In this document: positions 16,104-24,508 of the stretch, piece by piece
Numbering within the stretch: the first letter of the stretch is position 1
Layout: every line of letters begins with the position of its first letter
From: Vulcanimicrobiia bacterium
GTDB lineage: Bacteria; Vulcanimicrobiota; Vulcanimicrobiia; Vulcanimicrobiales; Vulcanimicrobiaceae
Direction: 5' to 3'
Assembly: GCA_024281075.1 (NCBI GenBank)
Contig: JAMXLK010000106.1
Location: 1-46,885, forward strand
DNA length: 46,885 bases
The notes under the pieces: model-generated
Told to the model about the DNA's origin: nothing
Seen by the model: only the letters and a program-made list of their open reading frames with translations
Database searches by the model: none
Program-made: the position numbers and the translations under genes

Positions 16104-16349
16104 ATGGCAACCAAGATCAAGCGCGCCGTCAAAGAGCGGCGCCCCAAGCGCAAGCCGTGCAGTTTCTGTGCCGAGCGTGCGATCGCCGTCAACTACCGTG
16201 ACGTCGGCCGCCTTAAAAAGTTTGTCTCCGAGCGCGGCAAGATCGTCCCGCGCCGGATCTCCGGCAACTGCGCCAAACATCAGCGGATGCTGACGACCGC
16301 CGTCAAGCGTGCCCGGTTGATCGCCTTCCTCCCCTTCGTATCGGAGTAA
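16104..16349 (+). CDS. rpsR: Ribosomal protein S18
   Basis: An 81-residue S18: a basic N-terminus ([22 protein letters not shown]), then [49 protein letters not shown]18 binds S6 in the 30S subunit. The track extends to 16014, but GAGAGGA lies before the ATG at 16104, which gives the standard N-terminus. Only one base separates it from rplI. Confidence 0.97.
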   Translation: MATKIKRAVKERRPKRKPCSFCAERAIAVNYRDVGRLKKFVSERGKIVPRRISGNCAKHQRMLTTAVKRARLIAFLPFVSE

Positions 16350-16350
16350 C

Positions 16351-16797
16351 GTGAAGCTCGTTCTCTACAGCGACGTCAAGGCGCTCGGTAAACGCGGCGA
16401 CGTCGTCGACGTGGCGGACGGTTACGCGCGCAACTTTCTGCTTCCACGCAAGCTCGCGGGCGAGGCGGATAAGGGCGCCCTCGCGCAGCTCGAGGCGCAG
16501 CACAAAGCGCACGAGCGCCGTGAGGCGCAGGAGCTGGCCGATGCGCGGGCGTTGGCGTCGCGCATCGAGGCCGCTAAGCTGACGGTCAAGGCGAAAGCCG
16601 GCGAAAACGGAAAGCTCTTCGGCGCCGTCACGAACGCCGACGTGGCATCCGCGGTCGCCGCCGCGACCTCGGTGGCCGTCAACAAGCATAAGATTGGCCT
16701 GTCGGGACAGATCAAAGCGCTTGGCTCGTATCCCGTCGAGATCAAGCTCCACAAGAACGTCGTCGCCAAGGCGTCGGTAGAGATCGTGCCGGCGTAA
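16351..16797 (+). CDS. rplI: Ribosomal protein L9
   Basis: A 148-residue L9: N domain KLVLYSDVKALGKRGDVVDVADGYARNFLLPRKLA, a long charged connecting helix (about 50-80), and the C domain with GKLFGAVTNADVASAV. The GTG start lies one base after the rpsR stop. L9 binds 23S rRNA near the L1 stalk. Confidence 0.97.
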   Translation: MKLVLYSDVKALGKRGDVVDVADGYARNFLLPRKLAGEADKGALAQLEAQHKAHERREAQELADARALASRIEAAKLTVKAKAGENGKLFGAVTNADVASAVAAATSVAVNKHKIGLSGQIKALGSYPVEIKLHKNVVAKASVEIVPA

Positions 16798-16802
16798 GCG
16801 CC

Positions 16803-18740
16803 GTGGCCAACGCGCAACAGCTTTACACAACGCGCTTGCGGCGCAAGTTCGGAGTCGAAGACGAGATGAGCCGGTACGTCGCCGCGCTCTACGACATGCT
16901 TGCTTCCGTCCTCGGCCAAGATAAGGTCGTTCTCCGCGCCGGCAAAGTCAACGCACTGAAGATGATGCGCTCGCAGAATTTACCGGACCGGCTCTGCGGC
17001 CTGCAGCGGCTCGTTCTGGAGGACCCGACGCTGGAGCGAGCGACGACGCGGGTGCTTCAGCGTAAGGTCCTGGCCGAGATCGAAGAAGCGATGGCCGACG
17101 TGATCGCACAGCGCAATGCGGAAGAGACGATCGAGCGGCGCGTCAACGAGAAGATGGCCGAACGCCATCAAGAGTACGTCAAGGACCTCAAACTCGAAGC
17201 GCTACGCGAGACCGGCGGGCCCGAGACGCCCGCGTCGCAGGCGAAGCTCGACGAGCTGCAGGCGCTCTCGCAGCGTAGCCTCGCCGCGTCGGCGCTCCAG
17301 CAGCTGCGCCCGCAGACGTTGCGCGACGTCGTCGGCCAGGAGGCGGCGATCCGCGCCCTGCTTGCCAAGATCAGCTCGCCCTATCCTCAGCATGCCATCC
17401 TCTACGGGCCGCCCGGCGTCGGCAAGACGACCGTCGCGCGGCTCGTGCTGGAAGTGGCAAAATCGCGCCCGTACACGCCGTTTGCGAAGGACGCGCCGTT
17501 CGTAGAAGCGAGCGGAACGACACTGCGCTGGGATCCGCGCGAAACCATCAATCCGCTGCTGGGCAGCGTTCACGACCCAATCTATCAGGGAAGCCGCCGC
17601 GAGTTCGCCGAGGCCGGCGTTCCCGAGCCGAAGCTCGGTCTCGTCACGCGGGCGCACGGCGGCGTGCTCTTCATCGACGAGATCGGGGAGATGGATGGGT
17701 CCTTGCAATCGCGTCTGCTCAAAGTGCTCGAAGACAAACGCGTGACCTTCGAGTCGTCCTATTACGACGAGAGCGCGCCCAACGTTCCGGAATACGTCAA
17801 GCGGCTCTTTCGAGAAGGCGCTCCGGCCGACTTCATTCTGATCGGTGCTACGACGCGCGAACCCGACGACATTGATCCGGCGATTCGCTCGCGATGCGCC
17901 GAAATTTTCTTCTCGCCCCTGACGCAGCACCAAATCTTGTCGATCGTGCAAGGCGCGATCAAGCGCCTCGGCGCCAAGGCGGCGCGCGGTGTCGCGCAGC
18001 TGATCGCATCCTATACGATCGAGGGTCGCAAGGCCGTGCAAATCGTCGCGGATGCATATGGCCAGGCCCTGTACCGGCTCTATCCCGGCAAGCATGCCGA
18101 GAAACCGAAGAACCCGTCGATCTTAGAAGAAGACGTGCGTGCCGTTGTGCGCGCGAGCCGGCTCGTGCAGCACACGCTCGTCAAGGGACGCGCGACGCGC
18201 GAAGTCGGCAAGAGCTTTGGACTCGGGGTGCTGCATCATTTGGGCAGCATCATCGAAATCGAAGCCGTGGCATTCCCGGCGGCACAGGCCGGCAAAGGAA
18301 CCATTCGCTTCAACGAGACGGCCGGAACGATGGCCAAAGATTCGGTCTTCAACGCCGCGAGCGTGCTGCGCGCGTTGACCGGCATAGACATTGCCGAATT
18401 TGATTTGCACATCAACGTCGTCGGCGGCGGCAACATAGACGGACCGTCCGCGGGTCTTGCGATCTTTCTTGCCCTCTATTCCGCCGTGACGAAGATGCCG
18501 CTTCCCCAAGACGTTGCTGTGACCGGCGAGCTCTCGATCCAGGGGAAGGTCCGTGCGGTCGGCGGCATCGTCGAAAAGCTGTACGCGGCGCGCCAAGCCG
18601 GGATGCGCCGCGTGCTCCTCCCTAAAGAGAATGCGCGCGAAGTGGACGCATCGCTGAGCGGAGTGAGGGTCATTCCCGTTTCGAACGTCGACCAGGTCCT
18701 TCGCAACTTGCCCAAACCGCGCCGCCGGAGGTCGTCCTAA
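16803..18740 (+). CDS. ATP-dependent Lon-family protease (LonC/LonB-like)
   Basis: A 645-residue AAA+ protease without the classical Lon N-terminal substrate domain. Residues 1-170 are mostly helical and charged. The ATPase domain has Walker A GPPGVGKTT, Walker B GGVLFIDEIGEMD and a sensor-like FILIGATTREPDDIDPAIRSRC. The C-terminal protease domain has the catalytic Ser549 in GNIDGPSAGL and Lys592 in VGGIVEKL, with the same 43-residue spacing as Lon. It ends KPRRRRSS. Related proteins are found in endospore formers and thermophiles (LonC). It starts at a GTG five bases after rplI and is followed by dnaB. Confidence 0.9.
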   Translation: MANAQQLYTTRLRRKFGVEDEMSRYVAALYDMLASVLGQDKVVLRAGKVNALKMMRSQNLPDRLCGLQRLVLEDPTLERATTRVLQRKVLAEIEEAMADVIAQRNAEETIERRVNEKMAERHQEYVKDLKLEALRETGGPETPASQAKLDELQALSQRSLAASALQQLRPQTLRDVVGQEAAIRALLAKISSPYPQHAILYGPPGVGKTTVARLVLEVAKSRPYTPFAKDAPFVEASGTTLRWDPRETINPLLGSVHDPIYQGSRREFAEAGVPEPKLGLVTRAHGGVLFIDEIGEMDGSLQSRLLKVLEDKRVTFESSYYDESAPNVPEYVKRLFREGAPADFILIGATTREPDDIDPAIRSRCAEIFFSPLTQHQILSIVQGAIKRLGAKAARGVAQLIASYTIEGRKAVQIVADAYGQALYRLYPGKHAEKPKNPSILEEDVRAVVRASRLVQHTLVKGRATREVGKSFGLGVLHHLGSIIEIEAVAFPAAQAGKGTIRFNETAGTMAKDSVFNAASVLRALTGIDIAEFDLHINVVGGGNIDGPSAGLAIFLALYSAVTKMPLPQDVAVTGELSIQGKVRAVGGIVEKLYAARQAGMRRVLLPKENAREVDASLSGVRVIPVSNVDQVLRNLPKPRRRRSS

Positions 18741-18853
18741 GCCGTATCTCCGCAGTGTGCCCGGCATATGGCACTCTGCTCACCTAAATTTTGACCTATG
18801 CACACGCGACTCGCAAGGTCGTCCACAGCGTCAGACCGCAGAGGCGCTCGTCG

Positions 18854-20221
18854 ATGAGCGCACAACCAATGCCCGCGCCGATCGAGCGCATACCGCCGAA
18901 CAACCTCGAGGCCGAGATGGCCGTGATCGGTTCGGTCCTGGTCGATCGCGAAATGCTCGCCGCCGTGGGCGAGATCGTTCGCCCCAACGATTTCTACGCG
19001 CACGTCCACGAAACGATCTACACGGTGCTGCTCGACCTCTACGAACGCGGCGAGCCGCTGGACAAGATCTCGGTTGCCGAAGAGCTGCGCCGGCGCGGCG
19101 TTCTGGAACGCGTCGGCGGCCTATCGTACGTTAGCGCGTTGATGGAAACGGTGCAAACGGCCGCCTCCGCGCGCTACTATGCGACGATCGTGCGCGAGAA
19201 ATCCGTCCTGCGTTCGCTCATTCATGCGGGAACGGAGATCACGCAGCTCGGCTATGACGGTGAGGAGGACGTTCACGGCGCGCTCGATCGCAGCGAACAG
19301 CTAGTTTACCGGATCGGCGAGCGCCGCGGCGTTACGGAGTTCATGCCGGTCAGCCGCCTCATGAAGAAGGTCTTCGATAACATCGACCATCGCTATCACA
19401 TGCGCGGCGACCGGACCGGGTTGACGGCGGGCTTTCACGACATCGACGCAATGACGACGGGTTTCCAGCCCGGGAATTTCGTCATCGTCGCGGGACGGCC
19501 CGGCATGGGCAAGACGTCGTTTGCGTTGAACATGGCCGTTGCTGCCGCGCGCGAGGAGAGCGCGCCGATCGCGTTTTTCTCGTTGGAAATGTCCAATACC
19601 GAGTTGATCGAGCGGCTCATCTGCTCGGAAGCGCGGATTTCGATGAACGACATGCGCCGGGGCAACATTAAAGCGCACCAATGGGAAGAAATCTCCCGCG
19701 CGATGGGCGAGATCAACGATCTTCCGATTTACCTCGACGACGTCGGCGCGCTCACGGTGAGCGACGTGCGAAGCCGTTGCCGGCGCCTCAAGTCGACGGG
19801 TGGACTCGGTGCGATCTTTATCGACTACCTTCAGCTGTTGCGTCCCGGCGTTCTGGCCCGCGGCGCCAATCGAAATGAAGAGCTTTCGGAGATTTGCCGG
19901 ACGCTCAAGATAACGGCCAAAGATCTCGAAGTGCCGATCATCGCGCTCGCGCAGCTCAATCGCGGTGTGGAGATCCGCAGCGAAAAGCGTCCGATGCTCG
20001 CGGACCTCCGTGACAGCGGGAGCCTCGAGGCCGAAGCCGACGTCGTCGCGTTCCTCTACCGCGACGGTTACTACAATCCGGAGTGCCCTGAGCCCGACAT
20101 GACGGAGTTTATTATCGCCAAGCACCGCAACGGCCCGACCGGCAACGTGAAGCTGCGATTCCAGCGCGAATACACGTTGTTCTTGCCGTACGGCGACACG
20201 ACCCACTTCCCCGCCCCCTAG
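18854..20221 (+). CDS. dnaB: Replicative DNA helicase DnaB
   Basis: A 455-residue helicase of normal length with no intein. N domain: IPPNNLEAEMAVIGSVLVDREML, which opposes the primase. RecA-like C domain: FHDIDAMTTGFQPGNFVIVAGRPGMGKTSFALN (Walker A), FFSLEMS, GAIFIDYLQLL (Walker B) and LADLRDSGSLEAEADVVAFLYRD. The track starts at 18791; the ATG at 18854 gives the usual short N-terminus. Last gene of the rpsR-rplI-lonC-dnaB run, with a 113-nt gap before it. Confidence 0.96.
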   Translation: MSAQPMPAPIERIPPNNLEAEMAVIGSVLVDREMLAAVGEIVRPNDFYAHVHETIYTVLLDLYERGEPLDKISVAEELRRRGVLERVGGLSYVSALMETVQTAASARYYATIVREKSVLRSLIHAGTEITQLGYDGEEDVHGALDRSEQLVYRIGERRGVTEFMPVSRLMKKVFDNIDHRYHMRGDRTGLTAGFHDIDAMTTGFQPGNFVIVAGRPGMGKTSFALNMAVAAAREESAPIAFFSLEMSNTELIERLICSEARISMNDMRRGNIKAHQWEEISRAMGEINDLPIYLDDVGALTVSDVRSRCRRLKSTGGLGAIFIDYLQLLRPGVLARGANRNEELSEICRTLKITAKDLEVPIIALAQLNRGVEIRSEKRPMLADLRDSGSLEAEADVVAFLYRDGYYNPECPEPDMTEFIIAKHRNGPTGNVKLRFQREYTLFLPYGDTTHFPAP

Positions 20222-20250
20222 GGAGGAGCGTTCAGCCCACCCGTAGCAGC

Positions 20251-20282
20251 GTTAACCATGGTTTGCGTTAGCCATGGGTAAC
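20251..20282. promoter_or_regulatory. Tandem palindromic operator overlapping the mntR start
   Basis: Two adjacent 16-bp palindromes, GTTAACCATGGTTTGC and GTTAGCCATGGGTAAC, agree at 12 of 16 positions. Together they also form an outer inverted repeat, GTTAACCATGG / CCATGGGTAAC. The second copy contains the mntR ATG (20274). DtxR/MntR proteins bind such dyads as dimer pairs, so autorepression of mntR-mntH is likely; this is inferred. Confidence 0.65.
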
Positions 20283-20966
20283 ACGAGTGCCGAATTGCTT
20301 GCGGTAGGATCCGACCGCTCGCCATTGCGGGCACGCGAAGATTACGTCAAAGCGATCTATCAGCTCGGCGCCGACGGACCGGTTCGGGCGGCAGCGCTCG
20401 CTCGTTACTTGCATGTCAGCCGCGTCTCGGTAAGCAAGGCAAAGCGGCAGCTTGAAGCCGAGGGCCTGCTCGAGCGCGAGCGCGAGCCCTCGCAGCCATT
20501 GCGCTTGAGCCGGCGCGGCCGCAAGCTCGCGGTTGCCATGGTGCGGCGCCACCGCTTGCTGGAGACCTTCTTTCATCGCGCGCTGCGCGTTCCACTCGAC
20601 CGCGTGCATGCCGAAGCCGAGCGAATCGAACACGTCATTTCGGACGACGTTGCGATGCGTATCGCCGCGCTGTTGGGCCGTCCGCAACGCGATCCGCACG
20701 GCCACCCGATTCCGTATCGCGACGATCTGCGCGCGGACAAGCCGTTACCGACGCTGGCGGAGCTGCACGCCGGCGATCGCGTGAACGTCGTCAGTTTGGA
20801 CGACCGCGACGATGCGGCCGTCGCGCTGCTCGCAAAGTGTGGTCTACTGCCCGGGGCGCGCATCGTCGTCGAACGTGCGGACGCTTCGCGCGTCGTCGTT
20901 CGCCGCGGAAAGCGCATGCTGACCTTGCGCCGCTCGCACGCCGCAATGGTGCGTATTGGAACGTAG
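20274..20966 (+). CDS. mntR: DtxR/MntR-family metal-dependent repressor
   Basis: A 230-residue regulator. Winged helix at about 20-80: REDYVKAIYQLGADGPVRAAALARYLHVSRVSVSKAKRQLEAEGLL. Then the dimerisation/metal domain (VRRHRLLETFFHRAL, RIEHVISDDVAMRI, the E-x2-H-x-I pattern of the family), and a C-terminal FeoA/SH3-like domain (about 158-228). The adjoining manganese transporter and the dyad over its own start suggest it senses Mn2+. Iron cannot be excluded from sequence. Confidence 0.88.
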   Translation: MGNTSAELLAVGSDRSPLRAREDYVKAIYQLGADGPVRAAALARYLHVSRVSVSKAKRQLEAEGLLEREREPSQPLRLSRRGRKLAVAMVRRHRLLETFFHRALRVPLDRVHAEAERIEHVISDDVAMRIAALLGRPQRDPHGHPIPYRDDLRADKPLPTLAELHAGDRVNVVSLDDRDDAAVALLAKCGLLPGARIVVERADASRVVVRRGKRMLTLRRSHAAMVRIGT

Positions 20967-22245
20967 CTACGGCGTCGGCTCGGGCAGCCCGCGCGTCGTT
21001 GCGGCCGCACAGGAAGTACTCGCAGGAAACCGGCGCGGATGGCGGGCGCTCCTGCCCTTTACCGGTCCGGCGTTCGTGGCGTCGGTCGCCTATATGGATC
21101 CCGGCAATTTCGCCACGAACATTCAAGGCGGCGCGGCGTTCGGTTACCGGTTGCTCTGGGTCGTCGTGCTCGCAAATCTCATGGCGATGCTCTTTCAAGG
21201 TCTCTCCGCAAAGCTGGGCATCGCCACGGGAAAGAATCTCGCGGAGTTATCGCGCGAGCATGCTCCGCGATTCGCCGTCGGCATGTGGATCGTCAGCGAA
21301 GTAGGCGCCATGGCAACCGATCTTGCCGAGTTTCTCGGTGCCATCATCGCCTTCTATTTGCTATTCGGCATACCGATGATCGCCGGCGCCCTGCTCACGG
21401 GAGTGCTGACGTATGTCATTTTGGCGCTCCATCGCTACGGTTTTCGCACGATGGAAACGCTGATCGGCTCGCTCGTCGGAATCATTGCGATTTGTTACAT
21501 CGTCGAAACGCTGCTGGCGAAACCGGACTGGCATCAAGTGCTTTACCACGCGGTCGTTCCGTGGCTCGGCGGCTCCTCCAGCGTGCTGATTGCGGTGGGT
21601 ATCGTCGGAGCGACGGTTATGCCGCACGCCATTTACCTTCATTCGGCGCTCACCCAAGAGCGGATCGTGCCGCGCGACCGCCGCCAGCTTTTCTCGATCG
21701 TGCGCTTTTCCTATGCCGACGTCGCGATCGCACTGACGATTGCCGGGCTGGTGAACTGCGCGATGATGTACATGGCTGCCGCCGTCTTTCACTCGACGGG
21801 ACACGCTGCGGTCGCCGACATCACGACCGCGTATCGCACGCTGACGCCGCTGCTCGGCAACTTGGCCGCCGTCGTCTTTTTGATCGCGCTCATGGCATCG
21901 GGAATCTCGAGCTCGGTCGTAGGGACGATGGCCGGCCAAGTCATCATGCAAAGCTTCGTCGGTTTTACGGTGCCGCTCTGGGTACGGCGGCTCGTCACCA
22001 TGCTGCCTGCGATTGCCGTCGTCTCACTGGGATGGAACGTCACGCAGACGCTCATCGTCAGTCAAGTGATTTTGAGCTTCGTCTTGCCGGTGCCGGTGAT
22101 CGCTCTGGTGCTCTTGACGCGGCGCCACGAGACGATGGGGCCGATGGTCAACGGCCGCGCGTTAACGTTACTATCTTTTGCTGCAGCCGCGACGATCGTC
22201 ACGCTCAACGCGACTCTGCTCGCGTCGGCGCTGCATTTGCACTAG
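20956..22245 (+). CDS. mntH: NRAMP-family Mn2+/divalent metal transporter
   Basis: A 429-residue inner-membrane, proton-coupled importer with about 11 transmembrane segments. The metal-site motifs are present: YMDPGNFATNIQGG in TM1 and GATVMPHAIYLHSAL in TM6, plus the NRAMP signature region between. A TTG start overlaps the end of mntR by 11 nt, which implies translational coupling. No better start exists before the conserved domain. Confidence 0.92.
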   Translation: MERSYGVGSGSPRVVAAAQEVLAGNRRGWRALLPFTGPAFVASVAYMDPGNFATNIQGGAAFGYRLLWVVVLANLMAMLFQGLSAKLGIATGKNLAELSREHAPRFAVGMWIVSEVGAMATDLAEFLGAIIAFYLLFGIPMIAGALLTGVLTYVILALHRYGFRTMETLIGSLVGIIAICYIVETLLAKPDWHQVLYHAVVPWLGGSSSVLIAVGIVGATVMPHAIYLHSALTQERIVPRDRRQLFSIVRFSYADVAIALTIAGLVNCAMMYMAAAVFHSTGHAAVADITTAYRTLTPLLGNLAAVVFLIALMASGISSSVVGTMAGQVIMQSFVGFTVPLWVRRLVTMLPAIAVVSLGWNVTQTLIVSQVILSFVLPVPVIALVLLTRRHETMGPMVNGRALTLLSFAAAATIVTLNATLLASALHLH

Positions 22246-22252
22246 CGAGAGA

Positions 22253-22795
22253 TCAGCGCAGCACTTCCTGATCTTCAACCAAGCCGATCGTCTGCGCCAT
22301 GTACGTACGCGAAAGCTTGACGTACTCGCCGGCAGAAATTTCAATCCACGAGGCTGCCTCGCCGTCGAGTTCTTTCTTGACGCGCGCCGGAGCGCCGGCC
22401 GCAACGACCCGCGACGGGATATCGGTACGTTGTCCCACGACGCTGCCGGCTGCGATGAGCGCACCTTCACCGATCGTGCAGCCGTTCAGCAGCGTCGCAT
22501 TGCTTCCGATGAGCGCATGCGGCTCGATGCGGCAATCCTCCATCACCGCGCAGTGCCCGATCGTTACGTCGTCGCCGACGATCGTGGCGCCACCTTCGCT
22601 GACGTGGACCACCGCATTATCCTGAATCGACGTGCGAGCGCCGATACGAATCGGTCCGTTGTCACCGCGCAGAACGGCGCCGAACCAAATGCTCGACTCG
22701 GGACCGACTTCGACGTCCCCGATGAGAACGGCCGTCGGCGCCACGAACGCCGAGGAGTCGATCTGCGGGCGCTTGCCTCGATACTCGATGATCAT
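22253..22795 (-). CDS. Gamma-carbonic-anhydrase-like hexapeptide protein, one zinc His replaced
   Basis: A 180-residue left-handed beta-helix protein of the gamma-CA/YrdA/PaaY family: ISSFVAP-like start (DSSAFVAPTAVLIGDVEVGPESSIWFGAVLRGD), SIQDNAVVHV, DDVTIGHCAVMEDC, GSNATLLNGCTIGEGALIAAGSVV. Family members bind zinc with three histidines. His64 and His81 are present, but the third position (His five residues after His81) is Glu86. Either the metal site is altered or the protein is not an anhydrase. It converges on mntH. Confidence 0.85.
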   Translation of the reverse strand: MIIEYRGKRPQIDSSAFVAPTAVLIGDVEVGPESSIWFGAVLRGDNGPIRIGARTSIQDNAVVHVSEGGATIVGDDVTIGHCAVMEDCRIEPHALIGSNATLLNGCTIGEGALIAAGSVVGQRTDIPSRVVAAGAPARVKKELDGEAASWIEISAGEYVKLSRTYMAQTIGLVEDQEVLR

Positions 22796-22835
22796 GCGCC
22801 ATGCTTCGCAAGCGGCGGCGTCGAACCCCGGCCCG

Positions 22836-23081
22836 ATGCACCGTCATCGCACGCCGCTGCGGGGAGTCAAGGCGACGCCGCGTCCCAAAGCCGGCGATCC
22901 GAACTACGCTGCCGTAAATTACGAATACGCCGGTCGAACCGGACGGGTTCACGAGGTCGTCGAGATCGGCGGACGTTCGTTAGCGAAGATCGGCTTCGAC
23001 GACCGTAAGATCGTCTACTATTTTCTCGACGACGTGGAGTTGGACGAGTCGGGCACCCGTAGAACCTTCCACGACGAATAA
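22836..23081 (+). CDS. Small hypothetical protein
   Basis: An 81-residue protein, MHRHRTPLRGVKATPRPKAG..., followed by YAGRTGRVHEVVEIGGRSLAKIGFDDRKIVYYFLDDVELDE, which reads like a small beta-barrel of SH3 type. The track's long ORF runs antisense through the gamma-CA gene and is not credible upstream. Possible starts are 22794 and 22836. I do not recognise a family. It converges on the next gene. Confidence 0.5.
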   Translation: MHRHRTPLRGVKATPRPKAGDPNYAAVNYEYAGRTGRVHEVVEIGGRSLAKIGFDDRKIVYYFLDDVELDESGTRRTFHDE

Positions 23082-23086
23082 CGGCG

Positions 23087-23737
23087 CTACGGAGTTACGG
23101 ACGGATTTTTCCAAGCAAATGCGCCGTTCGGGTTGGGTTTCACCCACACAATCAAATCCCAGACGGCGGGAAAGTGAAAAATCGTTACAACGTCTCCCGC
23201 TGCGGGGACTTTCTTCATAGTGACTAGCGTCGACGCGTTGGGATGTTCGGGGTCGCCGCCGGCGGCCGAGAATTTTTTGTCCCACATCCATCCGTCGTAG
23301 GTGATCGCGCCCGTCGAAGCGTCCTTGCTTACCCAATGGACGTGTCCGTTGAACTCCGCCCACCGTCCTGGATCGACACCCCAAAGCTGCGGGCGATTCG
23401 GACTCGTGCTGACCAAGACGGAGAAGTCGGCGCCGAGTAGACGACCGTGCTTGTCGTACCAAAGCTGGCTGGGATGACGAATGTCCGCGGACTGCCACTG
23501 CATGTTCGCATAGCTGATCGCACCGGTGTCGTCCTCAGACGTGTACCGCACGTATCCCGCCTTCTCGGCATCGGCGGCGGTGGGAAAACGCGCCAGGAGG
23601 TCGGCCGCCATCGCGCTCACGAACGCTTTTTCCGATGCGGTGATCGGACCGCGATCGGTCGGCTCTTCGTCTGCCAGCACGGGCGCGGCGAAGGCGATGG
23701 CCGTCAGAAGAGCGAGCAGCGGTACGCTTTTGATCAT
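23087..23737 (-). CDS. Secreted hypothetical protein
   Basis: A 216-residue protein with a Sec signal (MIKSVPLLALLTAIAFAAPVLA, cleavage after VLA). The mature part has FPTAADAEKAGYVRYTSEDDTG, aromatic-rich strands (YDGWMWDKKF, HFPAVWDLIVWVKPNPNG) and HWVSKDASTGAITY. I do not recognise the family. Likely periplasmic; monocistronic on minus. Confidence 0.65.
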   Translation of the reverse strand: MIKSVPLLALLTAIAFAAPVLADEEPTDRGPITASEKAFVSAMAADLLARFPTAADAEKAGYVRYTSEDDTGAISYANMQWQSADIRHPSQLWYDKHGRLLGADFSVLVSTSPNRPQLWGVDPGRWAEFNGHVHWVSKDASTGAITYDGWMWDKKFSAAGGDPEHPNASTLVTMKKVPAAGDVVTIFHFPAVWDLIVWVKPNPNGAFAWKNPSVTP

Positions 23738-23828
23738 GCGTCAATCATGGCGCGAAGTGCCGTGCGCCGCCATCAAAGCGTGCTCAAAAAGGGCTTCCGT
23801 CACGGCCGCGGAAGCACGGGTTCCCTCG

Positions 23829-23853
23829 TCCCTCGACTCCGCTCGGGATGACA
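23829..23853 (-). repeat. Dispersed palindromic repeat, copy C (short)
   Basis: TCCCTCGACTCCGCTCGGGATGACA is the reverse complement of TGTCATCCCGAGCGGAGTCGAGGGA: the same ends as copies A, B and D with almost no inner segment. It lies 22 nt before the tRNA gene. Confidence 0.7.
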
Positions 23854-23874
23854 CGCTCGGGATAAACTCCTCGC

Positions 23875-23946
23875 GCCGACGTAGCTCAACGGTAGAGCAA
23901 TCGCTTCGTAAGCGATAGGTTATCGGTTCAAATCCGATCGTCGGCT
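23875..23946 (+). tRNA. tRNA-Thr (CGT anticodon)
   Basis: A full cloverleaf: acceptor GCCGACG/CGTCGGC, D stem GCTC/GAGC, anticodon stem ATCGC/GCGAT with loop TTCGTAA (anticodon CGT, decodes ACG), and T stem ATCGG/CCGAT with TTCAAAT loop. 72 nt, CCA not encoded. Its last two bases overlap the stop codon of the convergent GNAT gene. Confidence 0.93.
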
Positions 23947-24412
23947 ATTCCAGCTTCAGCGCCATGAACGTCGGCGATTCGTAAGTGACCGTCACGAAGG
24001 GTGCGCACTCCTCGAAGCCCAGCGAGCGGTAGAGCAAATACGCCGGCTCCAGTTGCTCCTTATTCGTATCGAGCACGATTTCCGCATACCGCTGGCTTCG
24101 CGCAAACTCGATCGCCGTTGCCGTCAGCGACCGCGCCGCCCCGAGACCCCGGCGATGCGGCGCGACGAAGAGATGCCGCAGCTGCGCGGTCTGCGGACCG
24201 AACTCCCGCACCGCCACGCAACCAACGTCGTCGTCGCCGAGGCTTGCCAAGAATGCCGCACTTCGTCCGTGCAATGCCTGTGCGAGCTCCTCGACGCCGG
24301 GCACCGCGCCGTGGCGGAGACCCGCCGGCAAGTCGGCTTCATACTGCTCGAAGAGATCGCGAAGACGCCGAAACTCTGCCGTCGAGCGCGCTTGCCGAAT
24401 CGCGGGTTTCAT
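23945..24412 (-). CDS. GNAT-family N-acetyltransferase
   Basis: A 155-residue acetyltransferase. It starts MKPAIRQARSTAEFRRLRDLFEQYE; the acetyl-CoA site is LRHLFVAPHRRGLGAARSLTATAIEFAR (R/Q-x-x-G-x-A type), followed by EIVLDTNKEQLEPAYLLYRSLGFEE. The track extends to 24646, but the N-terminal 78 residues are not domain-like; the ATG at 24412 starts the fold. Substrate unknown. Divergent from the following lipoprotein. Confidence 0.83.
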   Translation of the reverse strand: MKPAIRQARSTAEFRRLRDLFEQYEADLPAGLRHGAVPGVEELAQALHGRSAAFLASLGDDDVGCVAVREFGPQTAQLRHLFVAPHRRGLGAARSLTATAIEFARSQRYAEIVLDTNKEQLEPAYLLYRSLGFEECAPFVTVTYESPTFMALKLE

Positions 24413-24508
24413 CGCACGAATGTTTCGCCTCGCGCGCCGGCCGCCATTGTCAGCGAGCAATCCGAGCGGGCTGCAGGTAGCGGCCGAAATTTGCGAGGAA
24501 CACCAATT

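Noticed and set aside
4757-16104. Integrative element or genomic island with mobility genes
   Set aside because: No integrase, transposase, direct attachment repeat at a tRNA, or phage gene is visible; composition looks like the host.
17202-18095. 297-aa minus-strand ORF inside the Lon-type gene
   Set aside because: Antisense shadow; the plus frame has Walker motifs and the Ser-Lys dyad.
19301-20206. 301-aa minus-strand ORF inside dnaB
   Set aside because: Antisense to an intact DnaB; no recognisable domain.
21039-22271. 410-aa plus ORF in another frame over mntH
   Set aside because: Arg/His-rich shadow; the NRAMP motifs are in the other frame.
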